Shown here piece by piece: positions 7,534 to 17,110 of a DNA stretch of 64,000 nucleotides. The notes under the pieces were generated by a model. The model was given only the letters and a program-made list of their open reading frames with translations, had not been told where the DNA came from and ran no database searches. The stretch comes from Blautia glucerasea (GTDB lineage Bacteria > Bacillota > Clostridia > Lachnospirales > Lachnospiraceae), in contig NZ_JAJBMO010000008.1 of the NCBI RefSeq assembly GCF_020537505.1, positions 107,501-171,500 on the forward strand, in the 5' to 3' direction. Numbering within the stretch: the stretch's first letter is position 1; each line of letters begins with the position of its first letter. Position numbers and translations under genes: made by a program.

Positions 7534-8862
7534 ATGTTAGACATTACAAAGAATCAGAACCGCACCACACATCTTTACATGGAGGTTTACGAATATTACA
7601 AAAAGCTGATCCTGGATGGAAAAATGGCACCTGGCAGCAAAATGCCCTCTCTTCGGAAGTGCTCCCAGGAGCTGAAGCTTTCCCGGACCACCATTGAGAC
7701 CGCTTATCTCCAGCTGGCAGCGGATGGCTACATTATGGCAAAAGCCCAGAGCGGCTACTATGTCACCGAAATTGCTTCCCATCAACACCAAAGCAGTCAG
7801 CCCGGCAAACACAATGAAACACACTACCGCTATGACCTGGCTTCCTCCGGCGTGGACAAAGAAAGCTTTCGCTTCGATCTATGGAGCCGTTATATGAAAA
7901 GTGCCCTCCGCCAGAACAAACGAATGCTCACTTACGGAGAGCCTCAGGGAGAGGCAGATTTCCGGGAAATCCTGGCAGATTATATCCGGGAACGCCGAAA
8001 CATCCTCTGCTCCCCGGATGATATTGTAGTCGGCGCCAGTTTCCAGAGCCTGCTGCAGATTCTCTGTCCCCTTATTCATGAAGTGTATCCTGATTTTCGC
8101 CAGGTATCCTTCCCTACCCCTTCTTTTGTTCATGGAAGCACTGTTTTTAGGGATTATGGATATGACATCCATTACCGTGATAAAGACTGCGACGTGGTCT
8201 ATGTTTCCCCTGCCCACATGACAAAATGGGGTGAGATCATGCCTGTGAAGCGCCGCCTGGAGCTTTTGAAATATGCAGATGAGCGTCATCACCTGGTGAT
8301 CGAAGACGATTTCGAAAACGAGTTTGTTTATTTCCAGAAACCTACCCCGTCTCTTTTCGGACTTTCCGGTGGGCAGGGCGTAGTTTATATCGGTTCTTTT
8401 TCCAGATTGCTGCTGCCTTCTATCCGTATCAGCTTTATGATCCTGCCACCAGAGCTTCTGGAAGCTTATAATAGGAAGGCGGTTTTTTACAACCAGACGG
8501 CTTCCAAGGCGGAGCAGATCGCACTCTGCCAGTTTATCCGGGATGGGCACCTTGCAGCTCAGACCAGGAGGCTGAAACGGCTTTATTCCTCTAAATTAAA
8601 GCAGCTCCGCAGCGCAGTCCGCCAGGTGTTTGGCCCTAAGTGCCAGATCCAGGTTGGAGCTGCAGGCACCAGTCTGGCACTTACCCTGCCTTATGAAAAA
8701 AATGGAGAAGAATTAAAAAAACAGGCGCTAAAAAAAAGCCTGCATGTACAGATTATAAAAGAAACGGAAAAGGAGGTAACGGTGCTTATGTCCTGTTCCT
8801 CCATGCCAGTACAGGATTTCGTACCAGCCTGTGAACTACTAAAATCTGTGATCTCAGATTAG
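7534..8862 (+). CDS. pdxR: MocR/PdxR-type regulator with altered PLP site
   Basis: A 442-residue GntR/MocR protein. Residues 1-80 are a winged helix (KMPSLRKCSQELKLSRTTIETAY) and the rest is an aminotransferase-fold domain. Next to pyridoxal kinase it should control B6 metabolism, probably as an activator. The position of the PLP-binding lysine in GTFSK-type sequences reads GSFSRLLLPSIR, so lysine is replaced by arginine, and the EDDYDSEF block reads EDDFENEF. Both changes weaken the case for a normal internal aldimine. The ATG at 7534 has GAGGGG upstream. Confidence 0.85.
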   Translation: MLDITKNQNRTTHLYMEVYEYYKKLILDGKMAPGSKMPSLRKCSQELKLSRTTIETAYLQLAADGYIMAKAQSGYYVTEIASHQHQSSQPGKHNETHYRYDLASSGVDKESFRFDLWSRYMKSALRQNKRMLTYGEPQGEADFREILADYIRERRNILCSPDDIVVGASFQSLLQILCPLIHEVYPDFRQVSFPTPSFVHGSTVFRDYGYDIHYRDKDCDVVYVSPAHMTKWGEIMPVKRRLELLKYADERHHLVIEDDFENEFVYFQKPTPSLFGLSGGQGVVYIGSFSRLLLPSIRISFMILPPELLEAYNRKAVFYNQTASKAEQIALCQFIRDGHLAAQTRRLKRLYSSKLKQLRSAVRQVFGPKCQIQVGAAGTSLALTLPYEKNGEELKKQALKKSLHVQIIKETEKEVTVLMSCSSMPVQDFVPACELLKSVISD

Positions 8863-8868
8863 CAGCAA

Positions 8869-8922
8869 GACAGTCGCTAAGGTCTCATGAAGGCATGAAC
8901 TTTAACTGGTTGCTCACGTAAA
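8869..8922. repeat. Second dispersed repeat family, copy 1
   Basis: The reverse complement reads ACGTGAGCAAC, a GTTAAAGTTCATGC segment, then CATGAGACCTTAGCGACTGTC. The same text recurs at 30152-30204 with a few changes. Both copies lie beside a long hairpin. No coding capacity. Confidence 0.6.
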
Positions 8923-8925
8923 TAT

Positions 8926-8980
8926 AAAAAACAGCGTATACCTTGTCCATTTACACAAAACAAAGTATACGCTATGTTTT
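8926..8980. terminator. Bidirectional terminator after pdxR and the cbi operon
   Basis: The arms AGCGTATAC (8933-8941) and GTATACGCT (8965-8973) pair perfectly. T-rich runs follow on both strands: six T on the minus side after the cbi operon, TGTTTTA on the plus side after pdxR. It marks the end of both converging units. Confidence 0.7.
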
Positions 8981-9620
8981 ACCCCCGGTTATTATCAATC
9001 ATATACAGCAGCGCATTGCAGATACATGCTGCTATATTAGAACCGCCCTTGCGCCCCCGGGCTACAATATAGGGCACATTAGTGTGCATGATCAGCTCCT
9101 TGGACTGTACCACATTCACAAAGCCTACAGGCACGCCAATGATCAGTTCCGGATCCAGTTTTCCATCCTCGATCAGCTCGTACAGCCGCACAAGAGCCGT
9201 AGGTGCATTTCCAATGGCAAAGATCAGCTTTTTATTCAGACAGGCGGCCTTATCCATGCTTGCGGTGGCTCTGGTGGAACCATTTTCCCTGGCAATTTTT
9301 GCTACGTCCTCATCCGACATAAAGCAGTAAACCTCACCCCCATATCTGGCAAGAGCCCGCTTGTTAATCCCCGCTTTTGCCATCTGGGTGTCAGTTACAA
9401 TACAGGCACCCTCTTTAATAGCCCGGATTGCTTTTTCCACTGCATTTTCGGAAAAGCAAAGATTCCTGGCGTAATCAAAATCGGCACTTGTATGGATGCA
9501 GCGCTTTACCACCAGCTCTGTTCCCGGGATAAGCGGGGTGTCACCAAGCTCCTCTGTGATGATTTCAAAGCTCCTTTTCTCTATATCCATAGGTTTTACA
9601 TTTTCCAGTTCTACCTTCAT
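8979..9620 (-). CDS. cbiC: Cobalt-precorrin-8 methylmutase
   Basis: CbiC shifts the methyl group from C-11 to C-12 to form cobyrinate. The 213-residue protein carries KRCIHTSADFDY, whose histidine falls at residue 43 as in the studied CobH enzyme, and AIGNAPTAL and VGFVNVVQSKE blocks. I start at the ATG at 9620 with GGAG six bases upstream; a TTG at 9680 would add 20 residues without a good site. It is the last gene of the cbi operon, followed by a terminator. Confidence 0.95.
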   Translation of the reverse strand: MKVELENVKPMDIEKRSFEIITEELGDTPLIPGTELVVKRCIHTSADFDYARNLCFSENAVEKAIRAIKEGACIVTDTQMAKAGINKRALARYGGEVYCFMSDEDVAKIARENGSTRATASMDKAACLNKKLIFAIGNAPTALVRLYELIEDGKLDPELIIGVPVGFVNVVQSKELIMHTNVPYIVARGRKGGSNIAACICNALLYMIDNNRG

Positions 9621-9688
9621 TTCTACTCCTTCTCCCGTATCGTTCTCTGCCTTATAAATGACATATTCTAATTCAGGCAATCTCTTTT

Positions 9689-11197
9689 TCAGATTCCAGC
9701 TTCCAAGATCTCATATATTTTCTTCATATCCAGATGCTTCCGGAGCTCTGCTGCCAGAATATCATACTGGGTTTCCTTAAATGCAGCAAAATCCATGCCT
9801 GTCATTCCAGATACATCCAGTCCCTTCTTTTCTCCAATGATCTGCACGATTGCCCCAGCCACAGCCTCCTTGTCAAAAACGCCGTGAACATAGGTTCCGC
9901 ACACATTGTCAAGATAAGCACCATCTGTCTTGCGCTCTCCGGTTACGCTGTCCTGGATCCTTGTGGATGACTTTGCTTCTCCCTTTAAGATTGTCTCACC
10001 CATATGGATCTCATACCCCTCCAGCTCCGTATCACTCAGCTTCGCAAATGCTCCTGTTAGCTGGTCAAAGAAACCTTCCACTCTGGTTCTGGTCTTTTTC
10101 TCTGCAAAAACAGTATCCATAGGAAGAAGTCCCATCCCCTTAATAGTTCCCCCGGCTTCCACTCCATGAGGATCGCTTAAGGTTTTCCCCAGCATCTGAT
10201 AACCGCCGCAGATTCCAAAGATCAGCTTTCCTTTTGCTGCTTCTTTTAAGATCAGTGCCTCCAGACCATTTTCCCGCATCCACAGAAGATCCTCCATAGT
10301 ATTTTTGGTTCCCGGCAAAATGATCATATCCGGATTACCAAGCTCAGAAGGATTTTTCACATAGCGAAGAGAAACTCCCTGGATGCTCTCCAACGGATTA
10401 AAATCCGTGAAATTAGAAATTCTGGGCACCCGGATCACCGCAATGTCAATCAGATCCACCTTGCGGTTTATCTCAAAACGCTCTGTGAGACTGTCCTCAT
10501 CCTCCACCTGAATGTGAAGATATGGGGCAACTCCAACTACCGGAATCCCGCTTCTCTCCTCCAGCATTTCCACACCTGGATCCAGAATGGTTTTATCACC
10601 GCGGAATTTGTTGATGATCAGACCTTTTACCATCTCTTTTTCATCCTCTTCCAGAAGCATCACCGTTCCGATCAGCTGGGCAAAAACGCCGCCTCGGTCA
10701 ATATCCCCTACCAGGAGCACTGGCGCTTTCGCCATCTTTGCCATTCCCATATTTACGATATCATCACTTTTCAGGTTAATTTCCGCCGGACTTCCAGCTC
10801 CTTCTATAACAATAATATCATTTTCGGCTGCAAGGGCATTGTAAGCCTTCATAATATCCGGCACCAGTTTTTTCTTATATTTAAAATAATCCCTGGCGCT
10901 CATGTTTCCCAGAACCTCACCGTTTACGATCACCTGGGAACCTACATCATTGGTAGGCTTTAACAAAATAGGGTTCATAAGAACAGAAGGAGCAATTCCG
11001 GCTGCTTCCGCCTGCATCACCTGGGCGCGGCCCATTTCCAGACCTTCTTTTGTGATAAAAGAATTCAGCGCCATATTCTGGGATTTAAAAGGCGCCACCC
11101 GGTACCCGTCCTGTTTAAAAATCCTGCAAAGGCCTGCTGCCAGAAGGCTTTTTCCGGCATTGGACATTGTCCCCTGCACCATGATTGCTTTTGCCAA
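9689..11197 (-). CDS. cobQ: Cobyric acid synthase
   Basis: CobQ (CbiP) amidates four side chains of adenosylcobyrinate diamide using glutamine. The 502-residue protein has an N-terminal nucleotide site (GTMSNAGKS) and a C-terminal class I glutamine amidotransferase domain with the nucleophile in [11 protein letters not shown] and histidine in TYVHGVFD. I start at the TTG at 11197, which has AGGAGG eight bases upstream and gives [17 protein letters not shown], the usual N-terminus. It lies between cobD and cbiC in the cbi operon. Confidence 0.96.
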   Translation of the reverse strand: MAKAIMVQGTMSNAGKSLLAAGLCRIFKQDGYRVAPFKSQNMALNSFITKEGLEMGRAQVMQAEAAGIAPSVLMNPILLKPTNDVGSQVIVNGEVLGNMSARDYFKYKKKLVPDIMKAYNALAAENDIIVIEGAGSPAEINLKSDDIVNMGMAKMAKAPVLLVGDIDRGGVFAQLIGTVMLLEEDEKEMVKGLIINKFRGDKTILDPGVEMLEERSGIPVVGVAPYLHIQVEDEDSLTERFEINRKVDLIDIAVIRVPRISNFTDFNPLESIQGVSLRYVKNPSELGNPDMIILPGTKNTMEDLLWMRENGLEALILKEAAKGKLIFGICGGYQMLGKTLSDPHGVEAGGTIKGMGLLPMDTVFAEKKTRTRVEGFFDQLTGAFAKLSDTELEGYEIHMGETILKGEAKSSTRIQDSVTGERKTDGAYLDNVCGTYVHGVFDKEAVAGAIVQIIGEKKGLDVSGMTGMDFAAFKETQYDILAAELRKHLDMKKIYEILEAGI

Positions 11198-11294
11198 AAT
11201 GTGTTCCTCCTTTTGTATCTCTCTTACATAGCAGTTCGAGCTTTCCTGATCCATTCAAAAAAACTGCTACCATCCAATAGGAAAGCCGTGCTTT

Positions 11295-12341
11295 CTACTT
11301 GCCCGTATCTATTTCTTCTAATGCTTTAACAAGCTGTTGATTTTCCTCGTGATTTTTCACCGCCACCCGGTAATACCCTTTGGAAAGCCCGGTGTAATTG
11401 CTGCAGTCGCGGATCAGGATCTTCTTCTGTTCCAGCTTCTCATACAGATCCACAGGACCAGTAAAGAAAACGTAATTTGCCTGGGAGGGATAAACCAGAT
11501 AGCCTAATCCGGTCAGTTCCTCTTTCAGATATGCAAGCTCGGCAAACGTCATCTGACGCCCTGCCTCCACGTATTTCGTTTCCTTTAAAGCGGCAAGACC
11601 GGCAGCCTGGGCCATGGAAGACACATTCCAGGGCTGGCTCATGCTTTCCATTTTTTCCAGAAGGCTTCTGTTCCCGCAAAGCCCGTATCCCAGCCGCACA
11701 CCTGCTATGGCATACCGCTTTGTAAACGCTTTCAGAAGAAAAAGATTGTCATAGGTATCCAGATATTCCTTTAGGGTATATGTTTCCGGATCCTGCACAA
11801 AATCCAGGAAACATTCGTCCACTGCCATCAGGATATTTCGTTCCCTGCAGCGCTTCAGAATTTTTTCCAGCAAAGGCTTCTCTATGAGAAGACCTGTGGG
11901 ATTGTTGGGGTTGCACAGGAAAATAATGTCGATTTCTTCTGTCAATGCCTCCAGGAAATCTTCTCCCAGGGCAAACTGCTTTTTCTCATCCAGAGGAAAA
12001 AATTCCACCTGGCAGTCTATGCTGTACAAAGCCTGCTGATATTCTGCAAAGGTAGGTGCCGGTACCAGGGCTTTCTTCGGATTTACCGCCCTGCACAGGG
12101 AAAAGATCACCTCTGCAGCACCGTTTCCGCAGATCACCTGTCCGGCTTTCACATTCTCATATTCTGCAATGGCCTCTTTCAGGGGCGCACAGCCAACCTG
12201 TGGATAATCGTTGATGTGATCCAGGCTTTCTATAATGGCTCTTTTGATCCCCTCCGGGGTACCAAGAGGATTGCAGTTTGCAGAGAAGTCAATGCACCCC
12301 TGGTGATGATAGACATCACCGCCGTGTATGTGTTTTTCCAT
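11295..12341 (-). CDS. cobD: Threonine-phosphate decarboxylase (cobalamin aminopropanol arm)
   Basis: CobD makes (R)-1-amino-2-propanol phosphate, the linker of the lower ligand. It is a PLP fold-type I enzyme of 348 residues that opens with MEKHIHGGDVY, a stretch typical of CobD rather than HisC. The PLP lysine is in LLKAFTKRYAIAGVRLGYG. The ATG at 12341 has GGAG six bases upstream; the ATG at 12353 is part of that site. Its neighbours cbiB and cobQ make the same product pool, so CobD is favoured over histidinol-phosphate aminotransferase. Confidence 0.9.
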   Translation of the reverse strand: MEKHIHGGDVYHHQGCIDFSANCNPLGTPEGIKRAIIESLDHINDYPQVGCAPLKEAIAEYENVKAGQVICGNGAAEVIFSLCRAVNPKKALVPAPTFAEYQQALYSIDCQVEFFPLDEKKQFALGEDFLEALTEEIDIIFLCNPNNPTGLLIEKPLLEKILKRCRERNILMAVDECFLDFVQDPETYTLKEYLDTYDNLFLLKAFTKRYAIAGVRLGYGLCGNRSLLEKMESMSQPWNVSSMAQAAGLAALKETKYVEAGRQMTFAELAYLKEELTGLGYLVYPSQANYVFFTGPVDLYEKLEQKKILIRDCSNYTGLSKGYYRVAVKNHEENQQLVKALEEIDTGK

Positions 12342-12482
12342 TGTTGTCTCCATTCAAGTAATTACACGATTTTATCGAACATCAGCACTTTAAATATACC
12401 GCTTCCGATGAACAATCTTATTCAAAATGCCAACGAATAATCTAATCCTAAAAATACGTAGCTGGCGTTTTATAAATTGTGA

Positions 12483-13448
12483 CTAAAATATCACTTTCAG
12501 AAGCACACTCAATCCAAAGAACAATATTGCTCCCACAATGCAGGTAGCATAAAGCAGCTTATTCGCCCTTGGAATATCCTCAACCGTGACTGGCCGGATC
12601 GGATCTCCTATGGTTGGCTTTTCATATAATTTACCAAAGTAATACGCGTTTCCCGCCAGCTGTACATCCAGCGCTCCTGCCATTGCCGCCTCTGTCTGGG
12701 CAGAATTAGGGCTGGCATGGTTGCGTCGGTCTCTTCTGTATATTTTCACTGCATTTTTGGTGTCCATGCCCACAAAAATGGTGGACAGAGCCATCAGCCA
12801 GCCGGAAATTCTTGCAGGGATAAAGTTTGCCACATCATCAAGCTTGGCAGCACATCTTCCAAAATACAGGTATTTGTCATTTTTATATCCAAGCATGGAA
12901 TCCATAGTGTTGATTCCCTTGTACAAAAACATCAGGGGGATTCCTCCAATTGCCATGTAAAGCATAGGTGCAATAATTCCATCAGAAGAATTTTCCGCAA
13001 CGGTCTCTACCGCCGCCTTAGTTACCCCCACTTCGGAAAGCGCCTGGGTATCACGGCCAACGATCATGGAAACTGCATAACGTGCTTCCTCGATGGTTCC
13101 ATTTTTCAGGCGGTCATATACTTTCATGCTTTCATCCTTTAGGGATTTGGTTGCAAGCAGCTGACCGCACCAGAAGGTTTCCAGTGCAAAGCCAAGCCAG
13201 AAATTCCATTTATAGAACAGATGAACCACTCCAAAAGGAATGAAGAAAGTAATTATGCAGACAAGGATCACTTCCAGAATGCCGCCTGCCAGCTCCCCTT
13301 TGTCTGTTTTCGGAAACATTTTCCGGATTCCTTTTTCCAGTATGCTGATCAGGTTTCCGATGAGGCATACCGGGTGATATAACCATCTTGGATCTCCCAT
13401 AAGCAGGTCAAGAATAAAGCCTGCGGGGAGAGTTAGTAATCGTATCAT
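12483..13448 (-). CDS. cbiB: Adenosylcobinamide-phosphate synthase, membrane protein
   Basis: CbiB joins aminopropanol (phosphate) to adenosylcobyric acid. The 321-residue membrane protein starts with LPAGFILDLLMGDPRWLYHP and has RNHASPNSAQTEAAMAGAL near residue 245, both hallmarks of the family. About five hydrophobic segments are visible. It is followed by a 140-base gap before cobD in which I see no clear signal. Confidence 0.95.
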   Translation of the reverse strand: MIRLLTLPAGFILDLLMGDPRWLYHPVCLIGNLISILEKGIRKMFPKTDKGELAGGILEVILVCIITFFIPFGVVHLFYKWNFWLGFALETFWCGQLLATKSLKDESMKVYDRLKNGTIEEARYAVSMIVGRDTQALSEVGVTKAAVETVAENSSDGIIAPMLYMAIGGIPLMFLYKGINTMDSMLGYKNDKYLYFGRCAAKLDDVANFIPARISGWLMALSTIFVGMDTKNAVKIYRRDRRNHASPNSAQTEAAMAGALDVQLAGNAYYFGKLYEKPTIGDPIRPVTVEDIPRANKLLYATCIVGAILFFGLSVLLKVIF

Positions 13449-13520
13449 TTTTGTAGCTCCTTCATTTCACCTGTTTTTCAGGCAGTACGTTTTCTTTGCT
13501 TTATTTTGCAAAATAAATTC

Positions 13521-15017
13521 TTATTTATTTGCTTTTTCCTGATACTCCAGGCATTTTTCCAAAAATGCCTGGGGGATTCGCGGATTCGCATAATAATATA
13601 AATGTGGAAAACCAGCTAACATAGTGTCAGTTCCGTGGATGCAATCCCAGCCGCGGCTGCTCCCTGGCTTTGAAGCATGAAACGTGGTTCCGCAATTTTC
13701 CGAATCAAAATAGTGAAATTCGTGGGCAGGGCTATGACCAAGATCTGTCTCCCCTAGAACGCGGAATTTAGTTTCTGTCATCTGCGTATTATTCTGTTCT
13801 AAAGTAATATATCCAAAACGGGTTAGCCTTGGCGTACGCCATACTTTGCCTGGAATCACTCCTGCCATTTCGTAGAAATTGCCGTCCATTCCCTCCATTT
13901 CTTCATGGAGATACATGAATCCGCCGCATTCTGCAAGACAAGGCATTCCACCTTTTATTGCTGTGGCAATTTCCTGCCGCATGGAAGCATTTTCTTCCAA
14001 TGCTTTTCCATTTAATTCCGGGTAACCACCGTAAAGCAGGATTCCATCCAGCTTTTCAGGTAAATGCTTATCATGTATAGGTGAGAATGGAACCAACTCA
14101 GCGCCCATAGAACGAAGTAAATCCAGATTGTCCTCATAGAAAAAACAAAATGCCTCATCTTTCGCCAAACCGATCTGAAGTTTCTTTTTACAGCTCCAAC
14201 TATAACTCTGACTCAGATCTTTCAGTCCTTCATTTTCTTTTGCTTCTCTGGCATTTTCGCTTACTTCTTCCAAACTTTCCAAGCTCTCATTTGTCTTTTC
14301 TAACGACGGATATTGAAGCTCTGGTGCCTCATTTGCCAGCTTCAGAATTTCTTCAATTTCCAGACTAGTTTCCAGCACCTCCGCCAGCTTTAAAAGCCGT
14401 CCTTTCAGTTCCGGGATTTCCTCTGGAAGAACCAGCCCTAAGTGTCGGCTCTCGATCACGCAGTCCTCCACCTTCGGCACGTAGCCCAGCACTTTAATAC
14501 CAAGCCCTTTTTCTACCAGCTTTTTCATTCTGGGATACAGCATAGGGGACATCTGGTTAAAGATCACCCCTTTTATATGGCTGTCCTTTTTGTACTCCAT
14601 GAACCCTTTTATGTAAGCGGCAAGAGAAACACTCATTCCCTTGCTGTTCACGATCAGGATCACAGGCGTATCCGTAACTCTTGCCAGGTCATAGGCGCTT
14701 GCCTGGGTAGTGGTTCCTGCCACACCGTCATAGAAACCCATAACCCCTTCCATTACAGCGATCTGGCAATCAGCGCTATTTTTTGCAAGGAGATATCTGG
14801 TGATCTTTTCCCCTGTAAAAAAGGTGTCCAGATTGCGGGATTTGGTGCCAATAACCTGGGTATGAAACATAGGATCAATATAATCCGGTCCACATTTAAA
14901 GGAAACTGTCTTCAAACCTCTATTTACCAGCACTTGTAAAAGTCCGCAGGTAAGAAGGGTTTTTCCGCTTCCGCTGGCTCCTGCTGCAAGCAAAATCCTG
15001 GGTATTCTTTTTTCCAT
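13521..15017 (-). CDS. cbiA: Cobyrinate a,c-diamide synthase
   Basis: CbiA amidates the a and c side chains of cobyrinate with ATP and glutamine. The P-loop is at 13-20 (GASGSGKT) and the C-terminal amidotransferase domain has its nucleophile cysteine in PCLAECGGFMYLHEE. At 498 residues it is longer than the usual 450-460. The extra length is a Glu/Ser/Leu-rich linker at about 230-280 between the two domains, likely flexible. It lies 110 bases after cbiJET. Confidence 0.95.
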   Translation of the reverse strand: MEKRIPRILLAAGASGSGKTLLTCGLLQVLVNRGLKTVSFKCGPDYIDPMFHTQVIGTKSRNLDTFFTGEKITRYLLAKNSADCQIAVMEGVMGFYDGVAGTTTQASAYDLARVTDTPVILIVNSKGMSVSLAAYIKGFMEYKKDSHIKGVIFNQMSPMLYPRMKKLVEKGLGIKVLGYVPKVEDCVIESRHLGLVLPEEIPELKGRLLKLAEVLETSLEIEEILKLANEAPELQYPSLEKTNESLESLEEVSENAREAKENEGLKDLSQSYSWSCKKKLQIGLAKDEAFCFFYEDNLDLLRSMGAELVPFSPIHDKHLPEKLDGILLYGGYPELNGKALEENASMRQEIATAIKGGMPCLAECGGFMYLHEEMEGMDGNFYEMAGVIPGKVWRTPRLTRFGYITLEQNNTQMTETKFRVLGETDLGHSPAHEFHYFDSENCGTTFHASKPGSSRGWDCIHGTDTMLAGFPHLYYYANPRIPQAFLEKCLEYQEKANK

Positions 15018-15127
15018 GCTACTCCCTCCTCACCATTCTAAAAATTATGCAAACAACATTTCAAAAAACAAATCCTCTATAGTCTGATACCAATCCGTAA
15101 CTCTCCCTTGCATGCACACAAATGCCT

Positions 15128-17110
15128 TCATTCCATACGCTGCGGCTTCTGGCAGGTAATAATATAAATAGGGTTCTCCCCCATCATCAGATGATATCTT
15201 CCGATTTCCCTGGATCTGGAAGCTGCAAGCTGCACTACTTCCCGCTCTGCAAAATCGTATTCCTTCAGCACATCCAGTGCCTCACTGATGGTCTCCAGGG
15301 TAATGCAGTTGATCACGATCCGCACATCCTGGTTCTTTTTCAGAAGCAAAGCAACAATTTCTTTCAGGTTTCCTGACGAGCCACCGATAAATGCATGTGT
15401 GGGAACTGGCAGGGATGCAAGAGCCTCCGGTGCCTCTCCCTTTACGATTTCCAGATTATCGGCTGCAAACTTCTGTTTATTTTCATAAAGAAGCGCCACC
15501 GCATCATCCTTTTTCTCCACTGCAAAGACCTGTCCCTGATCAGCACGAAGTGCCATCTCCACAGAAACAGAACCGGTCCCTGCGCCTACATCGTAGCAGA
15601 TGGAGTCTTCCTGAAGACGTAGCTTGGAAAGGGAAACACAGCGCACCTCTTCTTTTGTCATAGGTGCTTTTCCCCGGATAAATTCCTCGTCCGGGATTCC
15701 ATGCGTGGAAAATGCCGGTCTGGCTTTCTCATTGTATGCACATACAACACTTAATGCCTGACCTTCATAGGAGATCAGTTCACTAGCTTTTGCATAGAAA
15801 ATCTTTTCCTCTGGATAGGAAAGGTTTTCTCCCACATAAAGTACCACATCTCCCATCTGGTATTCAACCAGCTTCTGCGCCAGCTCTGCTACTGCGCTTC
15901 CAGTTCCCAGAATGGAAAAGACTTTCTGATTATGTTTCACCATGGAAATCAGATTGCAGTTTTTGCCGTGGGCACTGGTGATCTTTGCATCATCCCAGGA
16001 CTGACCGATTCTGGACATGAAGTAAACCACCGAGGAGATTCCGCAGATAATTTCAATATCAGCTGAAATTTTCTTCAGCACATCCAGCAGTTTCTTCGCC
16101 CCACTGTAAAAACCTACGTCCCCAGACAAAGCGATCACAATATTCTCATATTCTGCATGGTTTTTAATATACTCTCCGATCACATCACTGCGGTATTCAT
16201 ACACCACCGGCTGTCCCGACTCCCGAATGGAATCTGCCATACGCTTTGCACCAATAATCAGATCTGCTTTCTGAACAGCCTTTTTGCCCTGAATGGTAAG
16301 GGTTTCTTTACTTCCCATTCCAATTCCCAGAAGAGTCACATGAGGCTTCTGGGTAAGTCCAAAACGGTCTGTCAGCATTCGCTTGCACTCTGCTACCGAA
16401 AGCCCCTCTTCCTGCAACGGTCTTCCAATGATAACAGGAATCACCTCACACATAAGTGCTGCGTCAATCTTTTCCTGGAAACCTCCTGCTTTTCCTGTGT
16501 CTTTAGTCACAAGATACTTGCAGTCATACTGACGGAGCATGGCAGCATTTAACTCCATGGAAAAAGGTCCCTGCATGCCGATCAGGTGCTTTCCCTCAAA
16601 GCCATAGCCCTTGCAGGTCTCCATTACAGATGGCAGAGACAGCACACGGGCATAAATACGCTCTCCGGCATCAGATAAGGCTGTAAATTTTCCAAGCTCC
16701 TTGCTGCCTGTAGTGAGCAGAATGTTCCCCTTTGTACCTTCCAGAAATTTCACTGCTGCCTCTGTGTCTTCCACATACACAGCCTTATCCTGATGGGAAC
16801 CGTTCTCACGAAGAACTCTCTCATAGGAAAATCCTGTGTTTTTGCAGGCAATCCGAATATTCGCCGTTACTTCTGCTGCATATGGATGAGTGGCATCAAG
16901 CACCAGCCTGGGACTGCGTTCCCTTAACAGCACTTCCATTTCTTCCCCAGTCAGACGGCCAGCATGGATTTTCAGATATTCGTCCTCTTTTAAAGATTTG
17001 CTGCCATAATCCGTGGCAACGCATGCAAGCACACTGACCTTATTCTTTGCCAGAAAGTTACATATCTGGCAGCCTTCTGTGGTGCCTGCAAATACAACAA
17101 CATCAGACAT
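15128..17110 (-). CDS. cbiJET: Fused CbiJ-CbiE-CbiT: precorrin-6A reductase and C5,15-methyltransferase/decarboxylase
   Basis: One 660-residue protein carries three corrin activities in order. Residues 1-250 are a precorrin-6A reductase (VVVFAGTTEG at the N-terminus, GMQGPFSMELN near 180). Residues 255-455 are a CbiE methyltransferase (VTLLGIGMGSKETLT). Residues 460-660 are a CbiT methyltransferase/decarboxylase with the SAM-binding CYDVGAGTGSVSVEMA. CbiET fusions (CobL-like) are common, whereas the added CbiJ domain is rarer. The fusion would channel cobalt-precorrin-6A to precorrin-8. It overlaps the cbiH stop by eight bases. Confidence 0.93.
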   Translation of the reverse strand: MSDVVVFAGTTEGCQICNFLAKNKVSVLACVATDYGSKSLKEDEYLKIHAGRLTGEEMEVLLRERSPRLVLDATHPYAAEVTANIRIACKNTGFSYERVLRENGSHQDKAVYVEDTEAAVKFLEGTKGNILLTTGSKELGKFTALSDAGERIYARVLSLPSVMETCKGYGFEGKHLIGMQGPFSMELNAAMLRQYDCKYLVTKDTGKAGGFQEKIDAALMCEVIPVIIGRPLQEEGLSVAECKRMLTDRFGLTQKPHVTLLGIGMGSKETLTIQGKKAVQKADLIIGAKRMADSIRESGQPVVYEYRSDVIGEYIKNHAEYENIVIALSGDVGFYSGAKKLLDVLKKISADIEIICGISSVVYFMSRIGQSWDDAKITSAHGKNCNLISMVKHNQKVFSILGTGSAVAELAQKLVEYQMGDVVLYVGENLSYPEEKIFYAKASELISYEGQALSVVCAYNEKARPAFSTHGIPDEEFIRGKAPMTKEEVRCVSLSKLRLQEDSICYDVGAGTGSVSVEMALRADQGQVFAVEKKDDAVALLYENKQKFAADNLEIVKGEAPEALASLPVPTHAFIGGSSGNLKEIVALLLKKNQDVRIVINCITLETISEALDVLKEYDFAEREVVQLAASRSREIGRYHLMMGENPIYIITCQKPQRME

